Source: Ctena decussata
Taxonomy: Eukaryota > Mollusca > Bivalvia > Lucinida > Lucinidae
DNA length: 64,000 bases
Direction of reading: 5' to 3'
Assembly: GCA_963989385.1 (NCBI GenBank)
Contig: OZ022509.1
Location: 78,452,667-78,516,666 of the forward strand
Every line of letters starts with the position of its first letter. The stretch's first letter is position 1. Positions 1-11,959 of the stretch are shown here, piece by piece. The notes below the pieces were generated by a model. That model did not search any database and was not told the DNA's origin. It worked only from the letters and a program-made list of their open reading frames with translations. The translations under genes were made by a program, and so were the position numbers.

Positions 1-2617
1 TCAGTAGTTTTATTTCCCTTGGGGTAATATCTTCTCTATCTCTCAATTTATCAATTTGTTTCTTTTTTATTGCTTTGAATTAAAGTCACGTATGTTAGTG
101 TCATGAGAAGCGTAGCAAGAAAATTGAACCGTTGTATAATCATGTGAGCATAAGTGTTGAGCGGTGCTACAAGAAGAAAGAAATAGCAAAAATGACTGTA
201 TGTTCAGTATTTGTCAAGTCTTTTAACTCATAACAACTCTCTTTTCTGTTTAACGTATAAAACGCAGCTTGCGAGGGCCTTAAACTGCTTGGTGAAATTA
301 GCGACAAACTTCTGTCAATAATATTTCTTAAAAAATGTCTGAATACCATATTTATGAGAGTTTCCTGGGAGTTGGTGAAGGTTGCTGATTAGCTGTGATG
401 TAATGGAATACATTTTGTATAAATGTTATTTACGTTAATTCTACGTTAATTCAAGTAGAACATCGGCGAATGATAAGGAATCAAGCAGGCTGTAATTCTT
501 CTATTATTTAAAGATGATTTTAAAGGAGGATATATTAGCAAAAGAAAACAAAACGTTTCCGCCTTCAAATCATTAACATTTTTGGAATATTCTCATATGT
601 AACGTCTATAGCCGAATGATATGGCCTTAAGCCATATAGATAGAAAGGTAAAAAGTATCAGTCGTTAGCAGTATAATAGGCTTCTTCTGAAACTTATGTT
701 GTTTGCTTGAAACTCCTCTTCAAATGACATAAAACTAAGGAGAAACGCAGTCGATCATTTTTAGCATTTCTTTGGTACCCAGTTATCTCCCCTTATTTTA
801 CATCCCGGATCCACTTTTCAGGACCACATCATACCCTAAGTTAAAGTTGGGATAATAAACTTCCATAATATACCAAATTCATCCTTTCGAATTGTCGGGG
901 CATTAAACTCGTTAAATAGGCCCTTTTTGAATTTCAGCGTCCTGACTATAGAGTCAGCTTAAAAATAGAGTGCTGCTTACGCCGGTGCTAGGGGTCGTGA
1001 TCGATGTTGCAAGTTACATTACTGACCATGGACTTACTCAATCTAACAATTAAAACAAATGTTCTTTTATTTAATTTTTATTTTTATTTCTTGCTTTCGA
1101 AGGATCTGACTATTCAGAGTCATACGTGTTTGCTTCCTTCGACAAGAAATCTCTTCCATGAAAGAGTTTATCATATGACGTCGCTGTTATTCAGCTGATA
1201 ACGTCGTGTCATGAAAATCATATGACCACACGTGTAATAATATTTTGGCGCGTGAACGTAACGTCATTGACAACGTCCATGTCAACAATGCGTTTTCTTA
1301 TTGAACTATTGTTCAGTTTAAAGGCGTTAAAACCCCATTGATTAAACAGAATTTTACATAGGTGGACATTTCATATGAAATATATAAAAGTCGCCGAAGG
1401 TTCGTTACATGAAATTCACATGAAAATGGCCCCTCGTGTAAGATCCTCCATTTACGCTAAAAGGGATACGAGAGCCAAGTCTTTTCTTTAATTGTGTGTC
1501 CACACTGAGAAAGGAGAAACATGACAATAGCAAATGCCATCCCTGAAAGCGAATCCAGCAAACACATAACGTCGAAATGACGTCAAAGTGACGTCGATAC
1601 GACGTGATGACGTCGCATCGATGTCATTATGACGTCATGTGCCTGCAGACTGTACATTCATTTTAAGGTGTATTGATACACTTACAGTCGAGATAAATCT
1701 GATCTCAAAATATTTATCTCAAATTCTAGTGGTTCCTTCTTATAGGCAACAAAATGGCTCTGTTCTCAGACAGAGCAAATTCTTTTCTTTATCAGAATGA
1801 ATTCATCTCCATGTTTTCTGTCAGGTTTCAAAATGGAAACAAATTATGTGACTTCTTATTTGCCTCCGTGAACAAAGAGCCCCTGCAAAATGGAGTCTAC
1901 TCTTTAAGGAAAGAATTTAGTCAGATGAAAATATGACATTTTCTTTAAGAGTTGATCTCCATTTAGAAGCGATGCTTAAAGGAAAGCGGTAGAGATGCGT
2001 TCCTGAAAGGGCACATTCTCTTGAAGTGTCCATGGTCTCGCCATTATTCTGTTCATATTTTGCCATTCAATGTTGTATATACACAGTCAAGGGCCAAAAG
2101 TAATTCCACAAAATTGATTTTCCCATAGGCTTTAGTGTATTTTGATGTTTACCAAAACTGTTTTTTTTTTTTTTGTTGTTGTTTGTTTGTTTTTTGTTTT
2201 TTGGAAATTCAGCGTTCAACGGATTATACTAATTTTGGTACTGGTAGAAAGCTAGGGGAATATTGCAAGCAACATATTTGTTTCGTTTTATTTCTGCATC
2301 TCATCATTTAATTTCATTATTACAGCTGACCATAGACTATGTTCAGCGAACAAAAGTACATATCCGAGCGTGTTTTTGAGGGATTTTGTCAGCTCAGACA
2401 GTTGGTAAACAATTTTGCAGACAATTTTGACGGACGACAGAAACGTCTGGACGGCGCTGATAACTTCACAGCTTGATTCCGCCCATTTACCATAAAAATT
2501 CTTAAAAATGGGACACATAAAATACTCACCGTAATTTGCAGAAAAATGCAACAGTTTGGGTTTACACTTTATAAATGCGTCCGAAAGATGAAGATGAACA
2601 GAATAGCAAATAGTTCA
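1..2617. other. Gene-free AT-rich stretch
   Basis: I see no coding exon on either strand; the open frames are short and show no recognisable motif. Visible content is a run of ACGTC/TGACGTC motifs at 1190-1640, a poly-T/GTTT tract at about 2160-2205, and from about 2540 a fragment of the dispersed repeat that carries the words gaacagtttgg and gcagatgg. The segment 1680-1960 resembles 18278-18450 and 63580-63780, so part of it is an old dispersed repeat. Confidence 0.6.
1190..1645. promoter_or_regulatory. Cluster of CRE-like TGACGTC motifs
   Basis: Between 1550 and 1640 the half site TGACGTC or its complement recurs every 10-15 bases, including a full TGACGTCA palindrome near 1630. Looser ACGT words occur from 1190. 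TGACGTCA is the binding palindrome of CREB/ATF bZIP factors. No gene start lies next to it here. Similar clusters at 37105-37160 and 47350-47470 suggest it may be part of a repeat rather than a promoter. Confidence 0.3.
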
Positions 2618-2840
2618 GGGGCCGTATTCATGAAACGACTTAAGTGCTTGCTATGCTGTTGCTAAGGCTAAATTTCTTTGAAGGAGATTCCCTACAACTA
2701 TGAAATTTGCTCTGGAGGAACAGTCTTACAAAGACTATTCCTCCAGATCAAATTTCATATTTGTAGGGAATCTCCTTTATAGACATTTAGCCTTAGCAAC
2801 CGCATAGCAACGACTTAAGTGGCTTTATGAATACGGCCCC
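2618..2840. mobile_element. Hairpin MITE, GGGGCCGTATTCAT family, copy 1
   Basis: The two halves are near-complete reverse complements. The left end reads ggggccgtattcat and the right end atgaatacggcccc, with a centre near 2730 around the words gaggaacagtctt and agactattcctcc. There is no coding capacity. Two further copies lie at 53814-54058 and 59074-59296, each about 220-245 bp. The size, full-length palindrome and dispersed copies fit a foldback MITE; the superfamily is not determined. Confidence 0.75.
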
Positions 2841-2989
2841 AGATCCTGATCAAACTACAGACTTGCCTGTCCCAGTACTTAGAATTTTGCGGTAGTATGC
2901 TTTAATGTCACGCAGCTCTTTGTCACACGGAAACAAAATACTTACTAATCTAATTACAAAGTCTTTAAAGAGAGTGCACATTACTGTAA

Positions 2990-3180
2990 AAAAAATTATT
3001 ATTCGGACAGATATGTTTGAGCAAACAGTGCAGACCCTGATAGGAACAGTTTCATCAGGGTTTACACTGTTTGCTGATTCCACTGCATATTTTAGACGCA
3101 TTGCTGCATTGTTAAACCAAACTGGTCCATGTAGAACAATTACGGCAGCAGTTTTGGGTGTCCCAATGTTTAGAATTATA
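2990..3180. repeat. Dispersed GATCAG / GAACAGTTTGG repeat fragment
   Basis: The words gtgcagaccctgat and the mirrored tttcatcagggtttacactgt form an imperfect inverted repeat. It is followed by a block, on the opposite strand, of the accgtaattgtcct and gaacagtttgg words found at 11850, 23700, 51480 and 54180. It is non-coding and probably a MITE fragment. Confidence 0.45.
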
Positions 3181-3206
3181 TGTTATCATATCCGTACCGC
3201 ATAAAA

Positions 3207-3409
3207 CAGAGCTCTAGATAAGAGGGGTATTTGATGATAATTGAAGGATAATTTTCTTTATCTCTCACTGAAACCATATGTTGTGACCCCTCATCTGAAC
3301 CGTCTCGACGAGACGGTTCAGATGAGGGGTCACAACATATGTTTTTATCCAGAATTAACAAAAATTATCCCTAATTATCATCAAATACTCCCTGTTATCT
3401 AGGGCTCTG
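3207..3409. mobile_element. Hairpin MITE with perfect central palindrome
   Basis: The outer arms (cagagctctagataa and its mirrored partner ttatctagggctctg) and the inner arms (catatgttgtgacccctcat and its exact complement) fold onto a centre near 3307 at the word gtctcgacgagac. Diverged relatives with the same ttgtgacccctcat core occur at 52085-52245 and, more weakly, at 48340-48450, 62550-62610 and 63875-64000. Confidence 0.7.
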
Positions 3410-4202
3410 TAAAAGTACACTGAACAGTAGGAACGAACATCCTAATGAACGTCATAAACCTATGTTGTAAATAAACCAGCTCTTCAATGTCGTTGTCCAT
3501 CCGTGTTAATTTGTGCCTTTTGGTATTTTCATGAATTGGTCTTAAAGACTTTTCATAAATTGTTTAATATAATATGGAGCACGTCGTTAAGCAGCAGCGG
3601 GCAAAATGGAGCCCCCGTAGAGAACCCACTTGACATTCTTCTGGCAGAACATGGTTTTCGGACTTGTGGACTAAGCGAAGCTCGAACCCTCAGTGGTCAG
3701 AGACTTAATGTTTAAGAGTCAGCGCTGTAACCCACCAGACCACGGGACTCGCTTTTGGACATTTTTAAATCATATATAATACCACCAGTACAAGATTCAG
3801 GTGACTGACATACATGTAATATCACTGTCAGATATGTTTTAAGAGTTTCGTCAACGGACATCCCTTGTCGAGCCCCACTCACTGACACAGAGTTTGGCCC
3901 AAAGCAGAATCTCAGTCACACTTTCGCCAAACCAAAGGCAGTCCATTCAGGCTCCAACAAATCCCCAAAAATAGCTTAATAGAAAGTTTTTAGACTGTAT
4001 CTATCATAAATTCTGAGGCGCGTCCCGAGATAAAATCTCATTCGTAGTTTCACTATCCATAAACATGTTGGTGGTGCACGCTGATATATAGGCCCTACGA
4101 ACTCTTCGGTATCAAAATACCTATAGTCACATTTTGTAAAGATTTTCTCATTACTCTTGTCAAACCGACGTTAAATGTGCATCAAGCGAAAATTCAGAGA
4201 AG
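3410..4202. other. Gene-free stretch with a tRNA-like SINE head
   Basis: No exon was recognised. On the minus strand, about 3655-3752 reads like a decayed tRNA-derived SINE head: an A-box-like tggtctggtgggtt is followed by a B-box-like gggttcgagc. The rest shows nothing I can classify. Confidence 0.4.
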
Positions 4203-7200
4203 CTATATTCTCTGTTCTATTCTATTCTATCCCATAACCTTAGTAGGTCGTTGGGGCACAACAGCTGACTTCAAAAACAATCCCTTTCCACCTTGTCCTG
4301 TCTTCAGCTGCCCTAGTTGAGCTGGCAAAATCCATTCCAGTCCACTCCTTGATATTGTCTTCCCACCTCTTCTTCTGTCTACCTCTTCTTCTTTTTCCTT
4401 TCACTGTGCCCTGACGAATTGTCTTTGCTAAACCAGAAGACCTTCAGACGTGGCCAAACCACCTTCGTTTCCGTTTCTTGACCAGCGTCAGGAGTTCATC
4501 ATATTCTCCAATGGCTGCTTCGATCTTCCTGCGAACCTCCTCATTGGTTATATGGTCCTTGTACGAAATGTTCAGTAACCTTAGGTAGCATCTAATCTCA
4601 AAGGCCTGCGTTCTTTTCTCTAACTCTGCTGTCAAGGTCTATGATTCACAGGCATACAGAAATATGGAAATGACAAGGGAGCGCATAAGTGTCACCTTTG
4701 ATCCAAGAGATATGTTGTTATCTCTCCAAATTGGCTTCAGCTTTGCAAGAGCTAAAGTGGCTTGTGCTATCCTTGAGAGAACCTCCTGTTTTGAGCCATC
4801 ATCTGAGACAACTGCTCCAAGGTATTTGAAGCTGCTTACAGTACTAAGCTTCTGCCCCTTTACCTTGATCTCTCTCTGGATGCCATCTGCGCTGTTTGTT
4901 ATCAGTTTGGTCTTCTCAGCACTGATCTTCATCTTATACCTTGTGCAGGTCTGGTCGAGACTTTCAACTAGAGCTTCTAGTTCCTGCTCTTCCTCAGCAA
5001 GAGCGTCTATGTCATCGGCAAACCGCAGGTTGGTAATATTTCTGTCGCCTATGCTAGCCTTTCCGTCATGTTCTTCCAGAGCATCAGACATGATCCGTTC
5101 GAGAAAAATGTTGAAGGAGTGGGTGACAGAAGACATCCTTGTCTTACTCCAACTGTTGTTCTGAACCATTCTCCTGTGCTGCCGTTTATCAGGACTGCAC
5201 TTGTAGCCTTGTTGTATAGCTGCTCAGTTGTGCGAACTAGGTTTGCATTGATATTGTACTTCTTCATGGTGGCCGATAAGGCTGCATGCCATACCCTGTC
5301 AAAGGCTTTTTTGAAATCAATGAAGACATGGTACAGATTCTGCTGATGTTGGAGATACTTGTCACACAGGATTCTAAGGTTGAAGATCTGTTCTGTGGTG
5401 CTCCTTCCTGCTCGGAACCCAGCCTGTTCCTCAGCGATTATCTCTTCGGCTTGTGGCTTAAGCCTGTTCAAGATAACTTTCAGCATGACTTTGCTTGAAT
5501 GACTGATGAGGCTGATGGTTCTGTAGTTCTGGCAGAGCTGTAGGTTGCCCTTTTTAGGGAGAGTAATAATCAGCGACTGAGTCCATGGGGTAGGCCATTC
5601 TCCTGTTCTCCAGATCCTGTTACAGATATCTGTTCAAACATCAATCATGGTCTCCCCTCCAGCTTGAACAAGTTCTGCTGGTATATTATCAACTCCGGCA
5701 GATTTTCCCTTCTTCAGTGCTGCTACTGCAATCTCAACTTCCTCACGAAGGATCGGTTGTTGATCTTCTTCTGGGGGCTGACTGAAGTCCAGAACCGTAT
5801 TGTCACCATCAGTCTCATGGTTGTATAATTCTTAGCAATATTCTGTCCATCTGCTGAGAATCTCTTGTTCTTCTGTAAGCCATTTCCCAGACTTGTCCTG
5901 GGTAGTTGTGGATCTACCCTGTTTCTCTGAAGTTAGATCCTTCACCAGCTGGTATGCTTTCTTGCTGTTTTTTTTGTTCAGGCAAGTTTCGATCTCCTCG
6001 CACTGACTAGCTATCCAGTCCTCCTTCGCTTTCTTCACTGCCTTCTGAATCCTCTTGTTTGCTTCCCTGTATTCTTCTGCTCCTCCTGCTTCATACCTCT
6101 TCTTCTTCAAATTTCTCCTCTCATCACAGAGGTCGAGAACATCTCTAGTGACCCAAGGCTTTTTCCTGCGACGTTCCTTCCCAAGTATCTCACTGGCTGC
6201 ATCAGTCACTACTGTATTGTAGGTGGTAATCATGGTATCTATGTCCATGTCATCATCCCTCAGACCAATGAGTGGTGCAAATTTTCCACCTATTGTTGCT
6301 TGAAAAGTGCATGCCACCTCTGGGTCCCTCAGCTTCTCCAGATCAAACTTCAGTTTTGGCTGGGTTGGCTTTCTAGCCTTCTTCAGACGAACTCGGAAGG
6401 TCATCATGGACAGGTCATGGATACTTCCTATGTCTGCTCCTGGAAAACTCCTTGTCCTATGGATGTTGACTCCTGATCGGAAGCGCTTCCTCACCAAGAT
6501 GTAATCAATCTGATTGTGGTGTTTCCCATCTGGGCTGTGCCATGTCCATCTTCTTGATTGTTTGTGAGGGCCAAGGGTGTTTGTCAGTACTAGGCTGTTA
6601 CAGGTTGCAAACTCTAGAAGTCTGAGACCTCTCTCATTTGTCTCGTCATTGCAGTAGGGTCCACAAACATTTTCCCAATCTGCCTGTGCATCCTTTCCAA
6701 CCTTAGCATTCCAATCCCCTTGTACAACCAGAATGTCCTTCTTGGTGTTTGGTCTATGATTTCCTGGAGTTGCTGGTACATGTAGAAGTGTTCTACCTCA
6801 TTGTCGTCATGTCCAGATGTTGGTGCATAAATCTGTATGATGGTGATGTTGAAAGGAGCTGCTCTCAGGCGAATTGAAATCAGTCTGCTGGAGACTGGTC
6901 GGCATCCCAAGACAGCACTCACCATGTCCTTATGCACAAGAAATCCAACCCCATACTCATGTTTGTCATCTTCTCCACAGAAATAAACCTTGTGTCTGCC
7001 ATCTGTTGACATCTCACCAAAGTTTTTCCAGCGCATCTCACAGAGTCCCAGTATGTTCCAGTGATACCTGTCCATTGCATGAGTCAGCTCTTCAAGCTTC
7101 CCAGCTGGCCTCAGAGTCCTTACATTTCAGGTGCCAATTGAAATGTTCTCCCTACCTCTGATTTTCTTGACCTGTGTTACATCAGTTGCATACTTGTCAC

Positions 7201-7295
7201 CTACGTCCCGGTGTCCAACAGTAGGCGCGGTCATTGTTAACCCGGGCTGCGACCGATCCGGTATTAAGGTCTTATCAAGGTTGTCAACCATGGTG
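4203..7295 (-). pseudogene. RTE-type LINE, endonuclease and reverse transcriptase, broken
   Basis: Read on the minus strand from an ATG near 7292, this is a non-LTR retrotransposon polyprotein. An AP-endonuclease-like part comes first (near 7135-6600), with the GTxNVRTL start and an ILGLCEMRW motif. The reverse transcriptase part follows (about 5490-4640), with FKKAFDRVWH, GVRQGCLLSP and the catalytic FADD. A C-terminal RRWFGHV follows near 4450. It is not functional: the W of GTWNVRTL is a TGA near 7131, the W of ACESWTL is a TAG near 4637, and the frame shifts several times. The 3' end carries a short (ATAGA)n tail on the minus strand at 4203-4230, as expected for RTE or other tail-repeat LINEs. 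Database proteins with this endonuclease are often labelled craniofacial development protein 2-like. Clade assignment is from motif memory. Confidence 0.85.
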
Positions 7296-7524
7296 TTTCA
7301 AGGGCTATGAGCTGCGACAAACAGCCTATTTCGAATATGTATTACATCTCGCCAAATAATGCCATCTGAAGCTCGGGTACAGGGACCAATATCCAAAGAG
7401 CACTTCCAGCAGGATCAACTTTTTTTCTGAAAGAATAGGCCCATTTTGGAAACGGCATTATCCAGAAATAAAAGACAGGAGTCCAAAAAGTTCTTGAAAA
7501 ATTTTGGAGCAAACACGGCAAACA

Positions 7525-7642
7525 ATCATCAAAACTAACAAAGGGACGTGAGCGCCACGCGAAGCCGCAGATCAGCCTCAGATCAATCTGAGTCTTAGCT
7601 GGACGCACATGTTACTTTGTTCGTTTTGTCGTGTTGCGGCTC
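7525..7642. mobile_element. GAGCCGCG palindromic MITE, shortened copy
   Basis: The right arm is clear (gatcaatctgagtctt, ggacgcacatgttactttgt, gtcgtgttgcggctc). The left arm is reduced to aaaactaacaaagggacgtg. The core stem is largely missing compared with full copies such as 62110-62345. Confidence 0.6.
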
Positions 7643-7649
7643 TCATGCG

Positions 7650-8030
7650 ATTGGACTTTTAGCTAACGAATGGTATTAACTGATGGAACACGCAAATTGC
7701 AGCTTTTAAAAAGAGAAGATTTAAAAATATACATGTAACACGAACGACACTCCATTGTATGCTTCGTGAACAGTGAGTAGACGGAAATAATGCACTCTAT
7801 TAAATTGAATACGACTAAGGGGGGAATTATTGGTTTGGAATTGCGGTTCAAAGCACTTTTATATGGGAGACATTGACACAAATATTTGTATGGGGTGGAT
7901 GTATCAAAATGTCAGTACCAACCTAGTATTAGCGTAAGGAGCCCTAAGCTAGTTTTGAACGATATCTTATTAACTATGAATAATACCATAAACTCTCAAA
8001 GTCGAAGTTCATCACAAACTGTCAGAAAGA
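7650..8030. other. Gene-free stretch
   Basis: No exon, RNA gene or recognisable repeat is visible to me in this segment. The only open frame (7663-7881, minus) has no motif or low-complexity signature. Confidence 0.5.
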
Positions 8031-8355
8031 TGGATGGATGACTTGCGATTTTATGTCCTTTTTAACAGTATGTCAGTCATATCAGGACAACGGGTGAATG
8101 ATAATGAAAGGCTGTGTGCAATGGTACCCCGTTCAGGAGAAGAGCTCTACAAGCTATCAGCTTTCGTTCTTTTTAATGTGTAGTTGTATATGTATGTTGT
8201 TTAAATGTTATAGTATACATTATTGAAAATTAGATATGCTTAAGCCAGTGGTACCCTGTTTACGATTGAAAAGATTCCCGCCTACAGCGGGGCTAAACTC
8301 GGGACCGCTAGATCAGCTGGCCAGCGCTTAATCTACTGAGCTAACGGGGCTCTCA
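8030..8355 (-). repeat. tRNA-derived SINE (family C), interrupted
   Basis: On the minus strand a tRNA-like head (8240-8352, with gcccc near the end and an A-box-like cagtagattaagcg) should continue into the body at 8030-8150, which carries the shared word aaaaggacataaaa in complement. An extra piece of about 100 bp (near 8150-8240) separates head and body when compared with the compact copy at 52530-52720. The duplicated ggtaccc words at both sides of that piece look like the seam. Confidence 0.5.
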
Positions 8356-8359
8356 AACT

Positions 8360-8515
8360 ATCAGACAATTTACTTCGAGATACCAGTAGTTTGAGATATG
8401 AATTTGAAATGTGAAGAAAATCAGCAAATGTTTCCAAACTATATTCTTTGATGTAAGAAAGAACTTTGAGATATACGCCTTTGAAATAGCGAGAGTCCAC
8501 TTTACTGTAATACAA
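8360..8515. repeat. Copy of the gatatcaagag MITE without hAT insertion
   Basis: The words tttacttcgagata, cagtagtttgagatat and ccaaactatattc align in order with 59616-59690. This is the uninterrupted relative of the repeat that is split by the hAT relic at 59735-61198. It is non-coding. Confidence 0.55.
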
Positions 8516-8519
8516 TAGC

Positions 8520-10083
8520 CTCTCTAAGTTTAAGAAAACAATAACAAGTGATAGATAACTTCTTAGACATCTGACACCATATCTACTGCAATTTCAAATC
8601 CCAACAGAAGATATTCAGCAAATTGAGATAAAATGTTGTTTACTACAATTTAATGCAATGGGTTTGAATTTTAATGAGTTTACTTGTACACTTGTAAATA
8701 CCCTGGATCAAATGCCCATTTCGAAATGCTTAGCAGGGATATTCTCAACCAGACACTTACGAACAACGATTTTCTCTAACTTAAAGGCAGTACTGAAAGT
8801 TCTAAGAGATCAAGAGATCAAACAAGCTTTGCGAACGTAAGGAAAATGAAATTGATAGTTGCCGTAAAGGTACATTATGTGCGTATTTAGTACGTAGCGT
8901 TCTTGAACTAGTAAATTTTGTTCAGTAGGTTAAGACCTGACCTGCTGATCTAGCGGTTCTTGGTTCGAGCCCCTCTGGAGGCGGAAGTCTTCTTAACTGT
9001 AAACAAGGTTTTACGGTATCGACGTTACAGACAAAACGAGTCTCACATACTGCTCGGAAACTCGGCGGACACGTTGACATTTGCAGTTAAAACTGGCAGC
9101 AATGTTTATTCTTGCATAAATACCCGTTGCACGTTTACAACTGTTTAAGGCCATTTATTGACCTCGTGATATTTGAGCATGTTTTAAGGCTTGTTTATTC
9201 ACAGTCTGGTCTGTACGTTATTCACACGACGTGTACCTAGCATTACGTAGCCGTCATAGAATTAACATTAGTCTACAATTTTATCAGAATCGAAGCCGTT
9301 CTGTTGTTTTTTTTTGTTTTTTTTTTTGTTTTTTTTTTTGAATCCCATCACACTTAGCAATGCACTTTAAAGGATAAGCTTTATGTGTTAATGATTTTCA
9401 AGGTTTTTATTTTAATTATATTATAATACGCAAGAATAGTGATAATGCAATTTTGCCATTTCACATGAATACATGTAAATCTACCAGATCTTTTAGTTTA
9501 AACATATTTTATTCTCAAAATCATATCTTATACATATCCACATACACAAAATTACCATAGTCAATAGAATCTGAACGAAAACTATTTCCTTATTGAGTTC
9601 ATCTCCATCTACCAGGTCTCTTGTAAGAACGCCGCTGCACACCGGGCTGATTGCCTGTCGTCAAACAAGTTCTTTACTTAAAAGAAATATATGATCCCTA
9701 TAAACGCAGATAAAACGGTGAAAACGAATGTACATTGAGCACGGTACGCGCTTAAGTAAGTGAACCATCGAGTCAGTGCAAACCCATGTTCTCCTGATTT
9801 AAACGACGCCTAATTCCAATGCAATTTCCAATTGAGCTTTCGGACATTAACTCATATGCGGGCCGCTAGGCGATCCAAAGTAAGTCAGAAACCGAAAATA
9901 GGTTTTCTCCGGTAAAGCTGGATATTCTAAGAATTTAGATGAATTTTGAAGTTGATTTTGAACACTGCAGATTTCACACGTTTACAGTCCTTTGCAGAAT
10001 ACAAAACATTTAAGTTCGGTTTCCATACTTATTTATGGGTATTTGCATTAACAGCCTGCTTCTCGTTCAGAAGGGTCAACGTA
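8520..10083. other. Gene-free stretch with poly-T tract
   Basis: No exon was recognised. A tRNA-like B-box word (ttggttcgagcccc) near 8961 suggests another SINE head. A T-rich tract interrupted by single Gs lies at 9302-9341 and may be the A-tail of an old minus-strand retrocopy. I see nothing else of note. Confidence 0.45.
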
Positions 10084-10087
10084 AAAT

Positions 10088-10282
10088 GAGCCGCGACGCG
10101 AGAAAACCAACAAAGTGGTTGTGCGCCCAGCGCAGACTCAGATCAGCCTGGAGGTGGCTTAGACCCTTAGCTACCCTTTGAGCTTTTAACGAAGAGTCTG
10201 ATCAGACTGGGCGGGTGTCCAGGCTGATCTGAGTCTGCGCTGGGCGGACGACCACATTGTTGGTTTTCTCGTGTCGTGGCTC
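10088..10282. mobile_element. GAGCCGCG palindromic MITE, AAAT target duplication
   Basis: The ends are gagccgcgacgcgag and the complementary ctcgtgtcgtggctc. Inside are the inverted stems gactcagatcagcctgg and ccaggctgatctgagtc. The left internal stem is shortened. The four bases aaat lie directly on both sides (10084-10087 and 10283-10286), as expected of a 4-bp target-site duplication. Confidence 0.8.
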
Positions 10283-10289
10283 AAATGTT

Positions 10290-11620
10290 TACGCAGTTTT
10301 AAAGGCATCACTGGAGTGTCTGCATACAACTGCGATAGACAAATTTAAAAGTTACCTATGATTCCCTTTTGCAATCTGACTTTGATTTGGCTAATTCCTC
10401 GTCCAAGGATCTGCTTGTTATGCCAGACAAGTAGTAAACTGAGTGCAAGGAAGCTTAAAATGGTGTTCGTTTATTAACCTGTTTTGTTGAATAAAATCAT
10501 CGACATCTAGAGTATGTGTCGCGCTGTCTGTAAAGTACAAATTGTTACCTCTGTTAAGTTGATATGACCCTTCATATTATATCGGGTGGACATGCCCCGA
10601 CCACAAGATAACGAGATGCTTGTGTGTGCAAGCCATTGAAAAATATAAAGCTGACTACATATATATGCTAATCTAACATGCATCGAGTTTTAAAGTCTCA
10701 CCCCAAGGTTGACTGGATGGGGACTTAAACCTGCGAACCAAGTATATGTATTGGTCATGCAGTTTGTAGCCGCGGTACCACTGGTTACCGAAAGCCATAT
10801 TATGTTTCGTCGGTGGCCATCAAGTCGGAAATAAGTTTAGAAATTTAGAAACGGCCACATTGTAGAAACCTTCGAGGTCATCGTCTCTCCCAGAACATTT
10901 CAAAAGTTGAAACAGACTTGGTATTTTGGTCCAATGAGGCCATTGTATATATGATTCGGATTGTGACTGTTTCTATGGTTTACGAGTTCAGACTAATGAG
11001 TGTTACTTTGGCTACTTCAGGTAGCAATAAAAGTTAAGCGGTCAGGTATTTTAATGTCATTTTCAGCCATTTTGTGAAGACTACAATGTTTGTGGCTTCC
11101 TGTCGGCGTTCCTGAACGAAAAATCCCATTCAAAATGAAGTTTTCCGTTATAGATAAAACTGGGATAAATTTATTTTGAAATTCTTTAAAGAATAAAATG
11201 CTTTCCTTTATATAGAAGAGACCCATTTTTTAAAGGATTCCGTTCGCTAAGGAAGGAAACAAGAAGCCATTAGAGTTGTCCGCCTTCGAAAACCTGCATG
11301 GGAAAATGTCCATTTTTGTAACACTGATTGGAAAAGTGTGCCCCTTTGTAAAACGGATAGAGAGAAGATGGACTTGCATCCACACACCTTTTAACAAGGA
11401 AGTATATGTACGTTTCATAATGGAAAACAATACTTTGATATGCTTTAACATTTGGACACCTAAAGCCTTTAATTTTCCATTTGGGAAAAATGCAAAATTA
11501 ATTATTTCAGGTGCCCCAATACTGTAGGGTATTCTCATATGGTCAAGTTAAAAATTATGATAAACACGAGGTTCAACTTTTTCTGAAATTACGTTTCCTT
11601 AGAACATGTGTGTCAAAGAC

Positions 11621-11654
<34 letters not shown>

Positions 11655-11850
11655 GCGGAAAGCATTTCGTTTTGCGAGATATTTGTGTTCACTTCTTGAC
11701 TAGCTTTCATCACTGGAATAATAATTCAATTTAAAAGAACAGCTTCAAAATGATAAAATAGAATACAATGTCTTTTAAATGTTATGCCAAAATCCCAGGG
11801 GCAAGGATTTGAGATGCTAATTACCGTAAAAATGTGAAAATTGGGACACC
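10290..11850. other. Gene-free stretch
   Basis: No exon was recognised. A tRNA-like block in minus orientation near 10695-10800 may be a decayed SINE head. A long T run lies at 11622-11655. The segment 11230-11420 is another old copy of the dispersed repeat family with aaaatggaa and gtgtatgg words. Confidence 0.45.
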
Positions 11851-11958
11851 CAAAATAATTACCGTAATTGTCCTAAAATGGAACAGTTTGGTTTTACGGT
11901 CTAGTGATAGGTCAAAAGAGACAGCTGATATGGCAAATAGCTCAAATCCTGGCCCCGA
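11850..11958. repeat. Dispersed GAACAGTTTGG repeat fragment
   Basis: It contains accgtaattgtcctaaaatg and gaacagtttggttttac, which recur in the same order at 23700-23760 and 51475-51520. It runs to the word atggcaaata. No coding content; a fragment of a MITE-like family. Confidence 0.55.
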
Positions 11959-11959
11959 T

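Noticed and set aside
4664..5164. Plus-strand frame of 166 residues
   Set aside because: It is the antisense shadow of the LINE reverse transcriptase on the minus strand.
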